Source: Allantophomopsis cytisporea
Lineage: Eukaryota; Ascomycota; Leotiomycetes; Phacidiales; Phacidiaceae
Assembly (NCBI GenBank): GCA_024752435.1
Contig: CP103027.1
Location: forward strand, 434,001 to 498,000
DNA: 64,000 bases
Reading direction: 5' to 3'
Under the pieces are notes generated by a model. It did no database searches. It was not told the origin of the DNA and saw only the letters and a list, made by a program, of their open reading frames with translations. Shown piece by piece: positions 44,946 to 55,939 of the stretch. The translations under genes were made by a program, and so were the position numbers. How positions within the stretch are numbered: position 1 is the stretch's first letter; each line of letters opens with the position of its first letter.

Positions 44946-46324
44946 ATGGCTCGCGACCGCATTACCGAGCTGTCACACGCAATCGCCGAGAACTCCAAAT
45001 TCCTCAGCGACTTCTTCGAAAGAAATGGTCGTGCTGTTCCTTCTTTCGACACGCACGCCCTCGATAAGATAGACATCAGTCCCGAGCAGGATGAGGAGGC
45101 TCATGAGGCTCGTTTGAAATTGCTGGATGCCACTGAGGAATTACACGCTCTCGTCCTGGGGCCAAGGGAAAGCTTGAAGGCGCAGGCATGGCATGAAGTA
45201 CGTAACTCAGAAGATCCTCTCACCTTTCCTGGCACGTCTACTTGGCAGTCCACCTCTTTCATAGATTTCTCTCGAAATCAAATACTCACATTCATCAGGC
45301 AGCATCTTCCGTCTCCCTTCAAGCAATCTTCCGTTTCAAAATCGCCCAATCCATCTCCCCGGACGAAGAAATCTCCTACAAGGACCTATCCAAACGCCTG
45401 AACATTGACCTCATCAATCTCCGCCGCATCCTACGCCATGCAATGACAAACCACATCTTCCGCGAGCCACGCAAGGGTTTCGTAGCACACACGCGCGCTT
45501 CGCGCCTCCTAGCCGAGGACGAGGACATCCAAGCCTGGGTAGGCGTCTTCCTGGAAGACACCTGGCTGGCATCCGCACACACAGTTGACGCCATGGAGAA
45601 ATACCCTGGTAGCCAGGAACCGGCCGAGGCGGGCTCAGCGGTTGCGCTGGGCAATGGCAATCCGTGGTTTGTCGAGATGGCGAAACACCCCGAGCGGCTG
45701 CGCAGGTTTGGGAAGGCGATGACGGCGCATTCTAATGGCGAGGGCTTTGAGGCACGGTTCCTGGTTGATAACTTTGATTGGGCGAGCTTGGGGCCCGCGA
45801 CAGTCATTGATGTTGGCGGTGCGCGCGGTGCGGTTGCTATTGCTATTGCGGAAAAATTCCCGGCGTTGAAGCTTATTGTGCAGGATTTGCCCAGTATGGT
45901 TAATGATGAGGTCGTTGCTGCTGTGCCGGATCATGTGAAGGAGCGTGTGGAGTTCCAGGTCCAGGATTTCTTTACGCCGCAGAAGACGCAGGCTGACGTG
46001 TATATCTTCCGCTGGGTCTTTCATAATTGGAGCGATAAATACGCTGTTGAGATCTTGCGTAACCTGGTTCCAGGATTGAAGCCCGGCGCGCGCATTGTCA
46101 TCAATGATGGGACGTTGCCGGAAGTTGGATCAGTACCGCTCGGTGAGGAGAGGGATATGCGCACTATAGATCTACTCATGCTCACAGTTGTTAATGCGCG
46201 TGAGAGGGAGGTCGATGACTGGAAGGTGCTCTTTGAGACGGCTGATCCAAGGTATGAGTTCGTGAAAGCCTATAAGCCGAAGTTTTGTAAGATGTGGATT
46301 ATCGAGGCGGTTTGGAAACCTTGA
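44946..46324 (+). CDS. Plant/fungal-type O-methyltransferase
   Basis: Two exons (44946–45197, 45299–46324) with a 101-nt intron in phase 0 give 425 residues. The N-terminal ~160 residues form the helical dimerisation/winged-helix domain, including YKDLSKRLNIDLINLRRILR. The SAM-binding loop reads VIDVGGARGAVAIAIAEKFP, which has Ala where most relatives have a third Gly (DVGGGxG). The C-terminal region carries the catalytic base in FRWVFHNWSDKYAVEILRN and the substrate-side LKPGARIVINDG. Proteins of this class methylate phenolic or polyketide hydroxyls in secondary metabolism (sterigmatocystin/aflatoxin OmtA-type and many others). Cytosolic. No core synthase gene is nearby, so the substrate is unknown. 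Confidence 0.92.
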
Positions 46325-48222
46325 TGTAGTTCTTGAAGTGTAAATTTGGAGAGGACTTCTGTGAGGAGTTGGTTTGCATAGGTTTGCTTAGATGGCAGTG
46401 GTGGCATTTTGAATGAAGAAGGGCTTAGAAAGAACCCTTTAATCTCTTGTTGTCGGTAGCCCCTGTAGCTCAATGCGCATATCGACAGCAGTGTTCAGCT
46501 GATTCTGTATTCGTTGGCGAGATCAGGAGACAGATAGCAAAGTGTGATGATAGTGATGATCTTGAAAAAGACGGTGATCGTTTTGCACGGCTTCAATTTT
46601 AGCTCGTCTGTCGCGAGAGACTTGTTGTTGATGTTAAGTTGGAAACCAATGATAAATCGTTCCGCTTAGCTCAATCTCAGCTGACTTGTGCTATCCAACC
46701 ACTTTTTGGTCATGTTTGATTGATAAATTGGCATACATGATGATTGGTGAGCTGGGTATGTTTACCCATTTACAATCAGTCACCTAGGTAAGACATAGGT
46801 TTTATCATCTCTCGTCGCGGATATGCGTAGTACTTAGTGTTTTCAACATATTTATTATGTTTCCGGCGGTATCTGGCAGTGTATTTTCAAGATTTACAAC
46901 ACGTTTAGCTTGCAGCTGGATTGAGTAGAGTAGAATGGTGACTGTAGCTATCTAGACTCGGGCGAGAATGGACTTGTTATTGTCATCGAGTGGCTCCATC
47001 AGCAGCAATGTTGTTATTCATTAGCTGTATCCTTTCGTTAAGCATCATGAGTAAACTTCTAAGATGCCTTAGAGCTCAATGCTGACGCCGTGTCGATTTG
47101 ATTGATATGGTTTTGTGAACCACTGATTTTGTTGTGTTGGACGCGTATTTGGTATCATCTCCACAGGCGGAGGTTACTTCTTGAAAGCATCGTAGTAAGT
47201 TGAAGAAGGAGAATTATTGGGAAAATTAAAACTGCGTCACTGTCACACTGCCTTTGCCTTTTCGCAGCCGAGTCATTAACCATATAAAACACACATATGG
47301 AAGTTCAGTAATTATCATAGGATAAGCATGAATATAATCGAGAGGTTTGTAAGACATTTTCGTACAAACAAGGGAATTTTGACGTTCGATGTCATTATTC
47401 AGCAGGTGTTCAGTAATCGATCGACGTGAAGTTAACCTTGGAATGCTTATATAGCAATCCAGCCTTGTTGCTTGCAGTACAGCTACGTGGGTTTCCTAGT
47501 CACCCCACAGCTATTCTAACGATTTAAGGGATAGACTCGCTTTCTGCGGCACGACCAACAGCGAGAACGTCACATACGGCGTATATAGCTATATACTCTG
47601 GTGCTCTGAAGCGCAAAGCTTCGATTACAAAACAACAATGTTGCTGTGTTGCCGAGGATTTTATAGGATGAACTTCATTGATGGTGATGAGATAGTTCCG
47701 TTATTATTCAGGTGTGCATATTACTGATTCTATTTGTAAAGCTTCTCAATCACCCAAAACGCTTCTAATAGGTAGGTAGGGAGATTGTCTTCAACTCTCT
47801 TATGGAAACTCAAACATGGAGTATCCCGTATTGATTTAGCTGAGAGACTGCCTGGTTGACAAAAAGAGTCATCATCATTGGAATGCATCAGTCTGACCGA
47901 GTGCTGTATCACCATATTTTGATTATCTACCCTATGATGATACACCCTGCGCTTGATACGCTATGCACTTTACAGGCATATTGATTACTAACTTAAAAGC
48001 TGGTGACGCTCTTTCAGCAATTTTTTTTTAGATGTGTTGCTTGGTAATATCTCGATTGATAGTGTGACGAACGAAGTATTTAAAAGCAGGAGTGATGCCT
48101 CTTATTCCATTACAATTCGACAAGCAAGTTCTCTCATCCAACAAGCAACTCCAATCCATCCACAATTCTCAATAATCAATCTCAACATCGCATCACTCAC
48201 CAAAAACGGAAACCAATTCACA
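46325..48222. other. Intergenic, about 1.9 kb
   Basis: No credible coding sequence on either strand. The final 200 bases before 48,223 are an A/C-rich leader typical of fungal 5' UTRs and lack upstream in-frame stops, which explains the longer open frame beginning at 48,034. Confidence 0.55.
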
Positions 48223-49312
48223 ATGTCCAACAAAAACATTGTCCTCACTGGCGCCAGCGGTAGTCTGGGAGCCTTGACCCTCGAGAAGCTCATCGAGGAA
48301 AACTGGCACGTGAATACGATCTTACGATCCTTTGCACGCTCGAAGCCCTTCCTTGAAGAGAAATACCCAGAGGCCGTATCTAGCGGACGCTTAGTCTTTA
48401 CTGAGGTTCCCGACATGGCGACGCTCGGTGTCTTCGACGAGCCTCTCTCAAAGGCCTATGCGTTCCTACATATCGCCACGCCACTTTCTTACTCGGACTA
48501 CGAAGAGAAGGTATTCAAGCCATCGAAGGCCATCATAGATAACATCCTCTCCGCAGCTACAAAGTCCAGCACTCTAAAGCGCATTATCTTCACTGGTTCG
48601 ATCGTTTCTACGGCGCACTTCCCGCAAGATCTATTTTCTGGCCGCACAATATCTAACAAGGACTGGAATGATATCAAGTATGAAGAGGCGCTCTCGGATC
48701 CTTTGTCGGCCTATCAGTACTCGAAGACTACTGCAGAACAACAGGTGTGGAAGTTCATCGAGGAGAAGAAGCCTAAGTTCGAAGTGGTTTTCCATTTATC
48801 ACCAAGTATCATAGGTAGAAATGTTGAGCAGAATTGGAAATCCACGAGGCAGCATCTGGGTGGCATGGCGGCTATTTACAGACAGTTCGATACAAAGGAC
48901 CCTGAACCTCTTTTCCCCTACTACATGTAAGTCCCCCTTTAAATGGTTGATTATGATGGTTCAAAACTGACTGTATATCAGGGATATGGATGACGTTGCG
49001 TGGATGCATGTCAAGTCTATTGACCCCTCTATTCCAGGCAACAAGCGCTATCTCGCTTCTGCTGGAATTTGGAACCAAAATGATCTCGCTAGAAAGATCA
49101 AGGAAGAGTTTCCAAGCTTGAAGGATAGAGTTGTAGACTTCCCGGAGTTTGGTGGTTTCCCGGATAATTTGTTGAAGGTCGATACTAAGGAGACTGATGA
49201 AGTGTTTGGGACTAATTGGAAGAGCTGGTGGGACAGTGCAAAGCTTACGGTTGAAGATATTGTGACTACCGAGAAGAAGTATGGTGTCCAGGAAGGCTGG
49301 GAATTGGAATAA
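48223..49312 (+). CDS. NAD(P)-dependent epimerase/dehydratase-type reductase (GRE2-like)
   Basis: Two exons (48223–48926, 48982–49312) with a 55-nt intron give 344 residues. The ATG at 48223 is chosen because the Rossmann motif follows at once (VLTGASGSLG, residues 7–16). The longer frame from 48034 would add an untypical 63 residues. The extended-SDR catalytic Tyr and Lys are seen in AYQYSKTTAEQ, after IIFTGSIVST. The second exon has DMDDVAWMHVKSID and ends GWELE. Family members (GRE2-like, dihydroflavonol-reductase-like) reduce ketones and aldehydes with NADPH, including methylglyoxal and secondary-metabolite intermediates. It is cytosolic. It is convergent with the GH5 gene about 106 bases away. 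Confidence 0.9.
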
Positions 49313-49418
49313 ATAGTGTTTGCAGTCAATCAAATAATGCTTCAGTTTTCCATGACGCAAAGAATAGTGCTAGTGCCAGAAACCTCTCGACATGAACCCT
49401 CCGAGTCTTGCTCTAGAT

Positions 49419-50510
49419 TCACTTTCTGTAAAGATCCTCAAGAGCAGACAAATAATACTCATAAGCGGTCCCCGACGGTGGCTCGAACGAAAATATGTAG
49501 TCACCCCACCAAGGTCCGCCACCCCACCAGAGAGCCCCCTTCCACACATCCGTATTCCCCTGCATGTACTCAATCAAATTCTCCACAGCTGTCCCGCAAA
49601 CACTGTTAGCGCCCCCAGCAAACTCCCCAATGATGCCAATCTTGCCATTCGACTTGAGCCATGACGTCGCGCCAGAGATTCGATCTGTGCCGACGGACGT
49701 GGACACGCAGGTTGAGCTTGTGCCACTGCCGTCAGAGTCCAGGTACAGATGCATCTCATAGACCAGCTTGCCGTATGAATCGTAGAGGTCTTTAAGATTG
49801 TCGTTCACGCTGGCCCATGTGCTGGCTGCTGTGTAGGAGTTGCCTTCGACGAAGATGTACTGGCTAGTAGCTCCGGCAGCGCGGATGCCGGTTATCGCGG
49901 CGTAGTTCAAGTCGTAGACGAGTTGCTGGTCCATGTCGTGGTATTCATTGTTCGTGTCAAAGATCTAAACTCATCAGCACTTGGCCATAAACTCGAGTGC
50001 GGCTACTAACCACTTTGGAATTGCTGGCGAATTGTGTTGCAATTGTCTTCCAGAAAGCTTCGAATCCAGTAGTATCTTCAATGATGTTCCCATAGTATCG
50101 ACCAAAGTTCTGGGCGCAGATGATAGCATAAGCCCCCTCTCCGGTGATGTAGTTGACTATGGATTCCAGGTCCGAGACATAGGCTGAAGCAATCGAGCCG
50201 GTCAAGGTAGACGGAACAGCCCGTTCCATGAGGAAGGGGATGCGGAAGATATTGAAACCATCTCCTACCAATGTCTACGTTCCTGAGTACTTCGCCTGAG
50301 CAGTGTTTTGGTGGTTCAACTTACAGCAATGGTACTTTCACTCGGAAATATATAATCAGTTCCTAAAGTGCCCGGCAGATTTGTGTTTCCGAATTCGGCA
50401 CCTGATTCATTGACCCCGAACCACTGGAAGTTCTTAACACGTTTACTCAAGGATCCGCTGAGTGCAATGTCAAGAGAACTGGCTACTATCAGAAGGGTAG
50501 AGAAATGCAT
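49419..50510 (-). CDS. Secreted GH5 endo-beta-1,4-glucanase
   Basis: Three exons (50510–50325, 50274–50011, 49964–49419) with introns of 50 and 46 nt, both in phase 0, give 331 residues. A signal peptide (FSTLLIVASSLDIALSGS) precedes the GH5 barrel. Visible core motifs are NFQWFGVNESGAEFG, FNIFRIPFLMER, the acid/base Glu at about residue 157 in FDTNNEYHD, and the nucleophile Glu in IIGEFAGG near residue 262. It resembles the fungal GH5 subfamily 5 cellulases. There is no CBM1 cellulose-binding module or linker, unlike many relatives. It should hydrolyse internal beta-1,4 bonds of cellulose outside the cell. It is divergent from the GH7 cellulase gene; a short GAT microsatellite lies at its start codon. 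Confidence 0.93.
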
Positions 50511-52873
50511 GATGATGATGATGATAACGATTACCTAGGATTATCATTCGGAAATAAGAATATTATCATGCAATTAAATACTTCGCAATTTCCTTTTGAT
50601 CATGTATTTCCTCCTCAAGACGGAACCACCTGCTCCGCAAATTCGACTCAATGAAGCCATTGAGGATACTATGCCGTTGTTTCTATGACATCTGAGAAAG
50701 TGGCTTTAGCATCCGCATCTGGATTTGTGTTTAAGCTTACACGAAGACATATCGTGACAACACCAATCATTGATTTTTAGAAACAATGAGGCTCATACTC
50801 ATGAGATCTGACCATCGCCTTCATCACTAAGATGAAAAATACGAGCAAGCAAGGTATTTGTGCTTCCGTTCCACCTCCATCGATTTACGGCAGCAATACC
50901 TCCGTGTAGATCTTGGCGGTAGAAGATGGTCACTTGGACGGAGGGCAATTACCAGCAAGTCATTTACCTGTGCACACATGACTTTTCGGCGATCCTTTGG
51001 TTTGTCTTGCGAGCCTTATCTATCGGCTGAATGGCGATGTTCTCGGTTTCCGAATTTCTTGAAGAATGGTTTTATCAGGTATTCACCCAGGCGAAACGGA
51101 GAGAAAAAGTAAGGTAATATGGCCAATTGAGTACCTATCCGGCGCATCGACTTGGCCATGGATAAATGAAATATGTAGAGTTGAACGCCAATGGAATCAC
51201 TCGGTCTACTTTGTTTGCCCTCGGATGAACATCAGAAGACATTGTGTTGTTGTTTCGTGTATATTTCAATGGATGACCCTTGTGTGTCGGGCGAGACCCA
51301 AGAAATATGCTCGTTTATCACCGACGGCACTTTCGGTGGCCACCAAGCAGAAAATACGCTGGATCATCTTTGAGGTGTACATAGCATTGTAAGATTACTC
51401 ACGATAGCAATGCTTAGATTTGTGATGGACTTCTGGGAAGAAATCGAATATAAGAAATCGAATATGACGCGATCTTCTTCGGATTAAAGTCTCCGTCATT
51501 CTAACAGGCTGTGGCCTGGCTGGCCGGTGAAATTTCTAAGTGTTTTTGAAGCGTGAACTGAGCCAACAGAGAATGCAAGGCTGGAAGAATATCCCTGTTG
51601 AAATTCTTTCGGCTCATTTGATCCGTCACATACAAGTCATCGAGCTTGAATAATAAGGTAGTTGTAAACTGTCTACGTTTCTTCTTCGCACACATGAACT
51701 TTCAATTACGTCTAGTGAAGACAACAAGAAATAAAGACGAGTCAATCTTGGCAATTCCTTGGATTTTAGCTTCCAGAAAAACAAGATCTTTCTTGAATAA
51801 AACTATGTATATACTCAGTAATGTACTTTAGATTGATGAACTTGTTCATTAAGGGATCACGTGTAGAACATGCGACTACTTTATCGTAGTATTTCCGTAT
51901 CTGTATTTTCCCGTCGAGTTTATCCTGCCTCATCCTCAAACACTAAGGCGATTCATGACCCTCAATAACTGCACTGAAATCCAAGCGACATACCGTGAAC
52001 TAGGAATCGTCTACTTGTACCACACGCGTCTTTTAATCTGCATGGAGCGCTTCATAACGCTTTCAACCAACAGTAGGCTGAGTGGAGGAAGTCGAGCGGT
52101 TAGTTAAGGTACATTACCCATGTATGCCCAGCTTCGCTTCTTTCCCCTTCATTTATGGTTAATCTATTAGCTGCGGGTATTCGATGATCTCCAGGGTTCT
52201 CCACCTTTCATTGTCTCTGTTTCTTGCTCTCATATTATGCATCATCTCCATGGGCAGTTTGCATGGTCTTTTCGTTCGTCTGATCTCCTTCAGTCTTCAC
52301 TATTTCCTTGAATCTCCCGGGGATACAATTTCCCTGTAATGTATCAAGACACCAGTAACGCGCTCATCCTGGGGAAAACTTTGTTTGGCACACTGACGGT
52401 AATGCTGCCCGACATCCCGTCCTTATTATACAGGATTTCGGTGTCGTTTACGAAAGAAAAAAAAAAAAAAGTAATGCTTCAATCCCAGGGTAGTTTTGTT
52501 TCTTGTTGATCCACTTGATGTGTTCCTGCATCTGTGTAAACTGATCTCATCCTCCATCTACTCTCACCTTCCAGATTGGTTTCGAGACCTTGTCGACATT
52601 CGATTTCGCAGCCGCTGTTTCTTTATATCCAGATATAGGCAGATCTCAATTGTAATATATCTCATTCTCAAGCTAAGAAGGCATTCCTTTAGGCGTTCAA
52701 CCATTTTTGGCTGTGATTTTCATTCCTTAACACGAAGTGGCGAGACGCCTTTCCGTAAGACAAGTTAATCTATAAAATGTCGTGATTCTCTCGACTTTGA
52801 ACGTACTTCATCCTCATCGCCATTTCTTCATTTGAATCTCATTATATCCTCATTGGATCAACCTTCGCTCACA
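50511..52873. promoter_or_regulatory. Shared upstream region of divergent GH5 and GH7 cellulases
   Basis: About 2.36 kb with no credible gene, flanked by the two cellulase start codons. A TATAAA lies at 52771–52776, some 98 bases before the GH7 ATG. CreA-type SYGGRG sites occur at 52317–52322 (CCGGGG) and 52369–52374 (CTGGGG), both on the plus strand 47 bases apart, with others at 52082–52087, 52199–52204 (complement) and 50633–50638 (complement). The overall count is not above chance. A 15-base A run sits near 52,456. Confidence 0.5.
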
Positions 52874-54303
52874 ATGACTCTATATCGCGGAATTGCTGCC
52901 GCTTCGGCACTTCTCGTCGCAGTTGCCCATGGTCAACAAGTTGGAACTTTGACGACCGAAACACATCCATCTTTCACATGGCAAACTTGCACTGCGGCTG
53001 ATAGCTGTACTACAGTCGACGGATCAGTTGTGATTGATTCCAACTGGCGGTGGCTTCATGCAACCGCAAACTCTACCAACTGCTATACCGGCAATGAATG
53101 GGACACTGATATCTGCTCTACGGATGTTGACTGCGCTGCAGACTGTGCCCTTGATGGAGCAGACTATACATCTACCTACGGAGCTGTTGCTAGTGGCGAC
53201 TCCTTGAGCTTGACCTTTGTCACAGAGGGCGCATACTCCACAAACATTGGTTCCCGTCTGTACCTCCTGCAAGACGAGAGCACCTACCAGGGCTTCAAGC
53301 TCTTGAATAGAGAATTCACGTTCGACGTTGATGTCTCCGACCTTCCTTGTGGACTCAACGGTGCTCTGTACTTTGTGTCTATGGACCTGGATGGTGGAGT
53401 ATCCAAGTACCCAACGAACAAGGCCGGGGCCAAATATGGAACCGTAAGATCTCATACCCGTCGTTGAAGTCCTTTCTAATCATATTCTAGGGGTACTGTG
53501 ATTCTCAGTGTCCACGTGATCTCAAGTTCATCGATGGCGAGGCAAATATTGAAGGCTGGACTCCATCGACAACCGACTCTAACGCTGGTGTTGGTGATCA
53601 CGGCTCTTGCTGTGCTGAAATGGATATCTGGGAGGCGAACTCCATCTCCACCGCCTACACACCTCACCCTTGTGACACCTCATCCCAGACTATGTGTGAG
53701 TCTGACGCCTGTGGAGGAACTTACTCCAGTGACAGATACGCTGGAACATGCGACCCAGACGGATGCGACTTCAACTCTTACCGCATGGGTAACACATCGT
53801 TCTACGGCCCTGGTTTGATAGTTGATACCAACTCGGTCTTCACGGTCGTTACTCAATTCATCACTGATGATGGCACCGACAGTGGCACGCTCTCAGAAAT
53901 CAAACGCTTCTACGTGCAAGATGGTGTTACCATTCCCAACTCAGCTTCTGACATCTCTGGCGTTACTGGCAACTCAATCACCCAAGACTTCTGTGATGCT
54001 CAAAAGACTGCTTTTGGTGATGAGAACATTTTTGATGACCACGGTGGTCTTGCTAAGCTTGGAGAAGCTCTAGCAGATGACATGGTTCTTGTCATGAGTT
54101 TGTGGGATGATCACTACGCCGATATGAACTGGCTCGACAGCCTTGACCCCACTGATGGCAGTGCCTCCACCCCAGGTGTTGCTCGTGGTACATGCGATAC
54201 CTCTGCTGGTGTACCCGCCACTGTTGAGGCTGACGAGGCTTCGTCTAAAGTTATCTACTCCAACGTCAAGTTTGGGCCAATCAACTCCACCTTCACTCCA
54301 TAA
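52874..54303 (+). CDS. Secreted GH7 cellobiohydrolase-type cellulase
   Basis: Two exons (52874–53443, 53491–54303) with a 47-nt intron in phase 0 give 460 residues. The frame extends 14 codons upstream, but the ATG at 52874 begins the signal peptide, with likely cleavage after AHG to expose QQVGTLTTETHP, as in mature GH7 enzymes. The catalytic motif is EMDIWEAN with Glu233, Asp235 and Glu238. Many conserved cysteines and W residues (for example NWRWLH) are in place, as is SLWDDHYADMNWLDS. The length and the loop sequences fit a processive cellobiohydrolase (Cel7A-like) rather than an endoglucanase. It ends at the catalytic domain, with no linker or CBM1. Confidence 0.95.
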
Positions 54304-54721
54304 ATGTATCTACTCCACGCCACACATCTTGTTGGAAAACGCACTACACAATCGTTTGTTTTATGCTTGATCTGATCTTGTGGTGGAAAGAACTTGAAGG
54401 ATTCATCTGTACATTGTTGCTCTAAGACAATAAGATGCTTGGTACTTCTCTTGGATATTCATTTTACTTCTATGTGCTTCGTATAAAATTGATATACACT
54501 TTACCCTCAAAAATGCTGTTGCCTTGCTGTTGCCTTGCTCTAAATCTTAAGCTTATGTTAGTGATTGCTTAAATCCTTGGTTTGGTCTAATGTGTCACGT
54601 GCTACGCTCAGATCTGTAGGCAACAATCTATCTTTAGATCACACATTGGGCTTCGGCTCACCACTACAATAATATATAAAATGAGAGGGAATACTTCTCT
54701 TATTCTTTATGATCATTCCCA
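54304..54721. promoter_or_regulatory. GH7 3' flank and promoter of the next gene
   Basis: About 420 bases. A tandem CTGTTGCCTTG pair lies near 54,513–54,537. A TATATAAA at 54673–54680 lies 41 bases before the next ATG and is a plausible TATA box. Confidence 0.5.
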
Positions 54722-55853
54722 ATGGCAGTCACGCGAGCTTCTAAGAAGATAGCATCTCGGACATCGAAGTCTTCCCCATTATTAGACCTTCCAAGAGAAC
54801 TTCGCGATATAATATGGCGAGAAGTGTTCGCTGGGGACGTTCTCCACGTCTCTCGCAACCATTCGAATACTGATGATGACCAAGCACATTTTCAGTATTA
54901 TCTTTGCGACTCTTCAAGGCCATGGTCGAGCTCAGCATGCCCTCCTGGAACAGCTGACCACAAGACTTGTTGTTCTTCAACATCTATGAAGTTCAGCACA
55001 AGTCTCATACAGGTGTGCAAACAAATCAAGGACGAAACATCGACCGCTTACACAACATTCTCATTTTTCTCTCAGAATGCCTTTCAATTTGCAGATCTAG
55101 AAGTCGCTACGGAATTCGTCTTCGGACTTACTGAGGACAACCGTGCTGCTATCACTGATCTTCGTGTCGCTCTTCCATACCGCCTTCAGGGCTCAAGCTT
55201 CGACTATGGTTACGCTTTCGAGTGTTTGATGAATTACTACTCTTTCAGATTTGAGAGAGAAGGTTTGGAAATTGGCGATGAGGATTGGAGGCCGGAAGAG
55301 GAAAGAACGCCTTTTGCGAAGGCCGAGATTGGGTTTTACTATTCAAATTGTTATTACGAACAGAATGCTCATCGCATGGGAAAGCGATGGCAGGTGAGGT
55401 TCGAGTGGCCACCGCACGGCAATATCAGTTGGGATATAGGTATCTCGGATCTGAAGGAGAAGAAGCGGCCCAAGATTGGCTTGGCGATGGTATGTCCGGG
55501 TATGTCACACCTTTGAATTTTAAAGCTTGTTGAACCTAATCGTCGTAGACATTCCTATGGAGGATCTGTATACAGACTTCAATATAAATGGGTTGCAAAG
55601 AGAGACAGAACAGTGGGAGCTTCTGGACGATGGGGAAAATGAGGTACATAAGCGACGACGATGGCCATTTTGGATCCGTCCTTTGCTACAGTTCAAGCAA
55701 TATTCAGACCTTGATCTCCGTTTATATGGAGAAAAGCACAAAGAATTCATAAAGGATGTGACGATGGAGAGGTTCACAAGTTCTCTCAAGGAGCAGCTGA
55801 AAGAGCCGAAAATAGCACCACATCCCTGTGTTTTCTTCAATGACCGGTGGTAG
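54722..55853 (+). CDS. 2EXR/F-box-like domain hypothetical protein
   Basis: Two exons (54722–55500, 55550–55853) with a 49-nt intron give 360 residues. The only recognisable motif is near the N-terminus, PLLDLPRELRDIIWREVF, which resembles the F-box-like or 2EXR start seen in a large group of fungal proteins. A Cys-rich patch (SACPPGTADHKTCC) and the segment STSLIQVCKQIKDETSTAYTTF follow, a combination common in this group. The remaining ~230 residues have no motif I know and are rich in aromatic and charged residues. Members are mostly uncharacterised; some F-box-like proteins serve in SCF ubiquitin ligases, but that is not shown here. There is no signal peptide. Confidence 0.8.
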
Positions 55854-55939
55854 CATTATAGAAATCGTACAAACGTTGGTTATTATCAGACCAAAGTCAT
55901 TTCTTTCATAATTCATCTATGTTTGCTTTTTAATCAAAG

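Noticed and set aside
48034..48222. N-terminal extension of the GRE2-like reductase
   Set aside because: The region reads as an A/C-rich 5' UTR and the Rossmann motif follows the internal ATG directly.
50511..52873. Several CreA-type hexamers as evidence of catabolite repression
   Set aside because: The degenerate hexamer is expected about nine times in 2.36 kb on two strands, so the number alone shows nothing.
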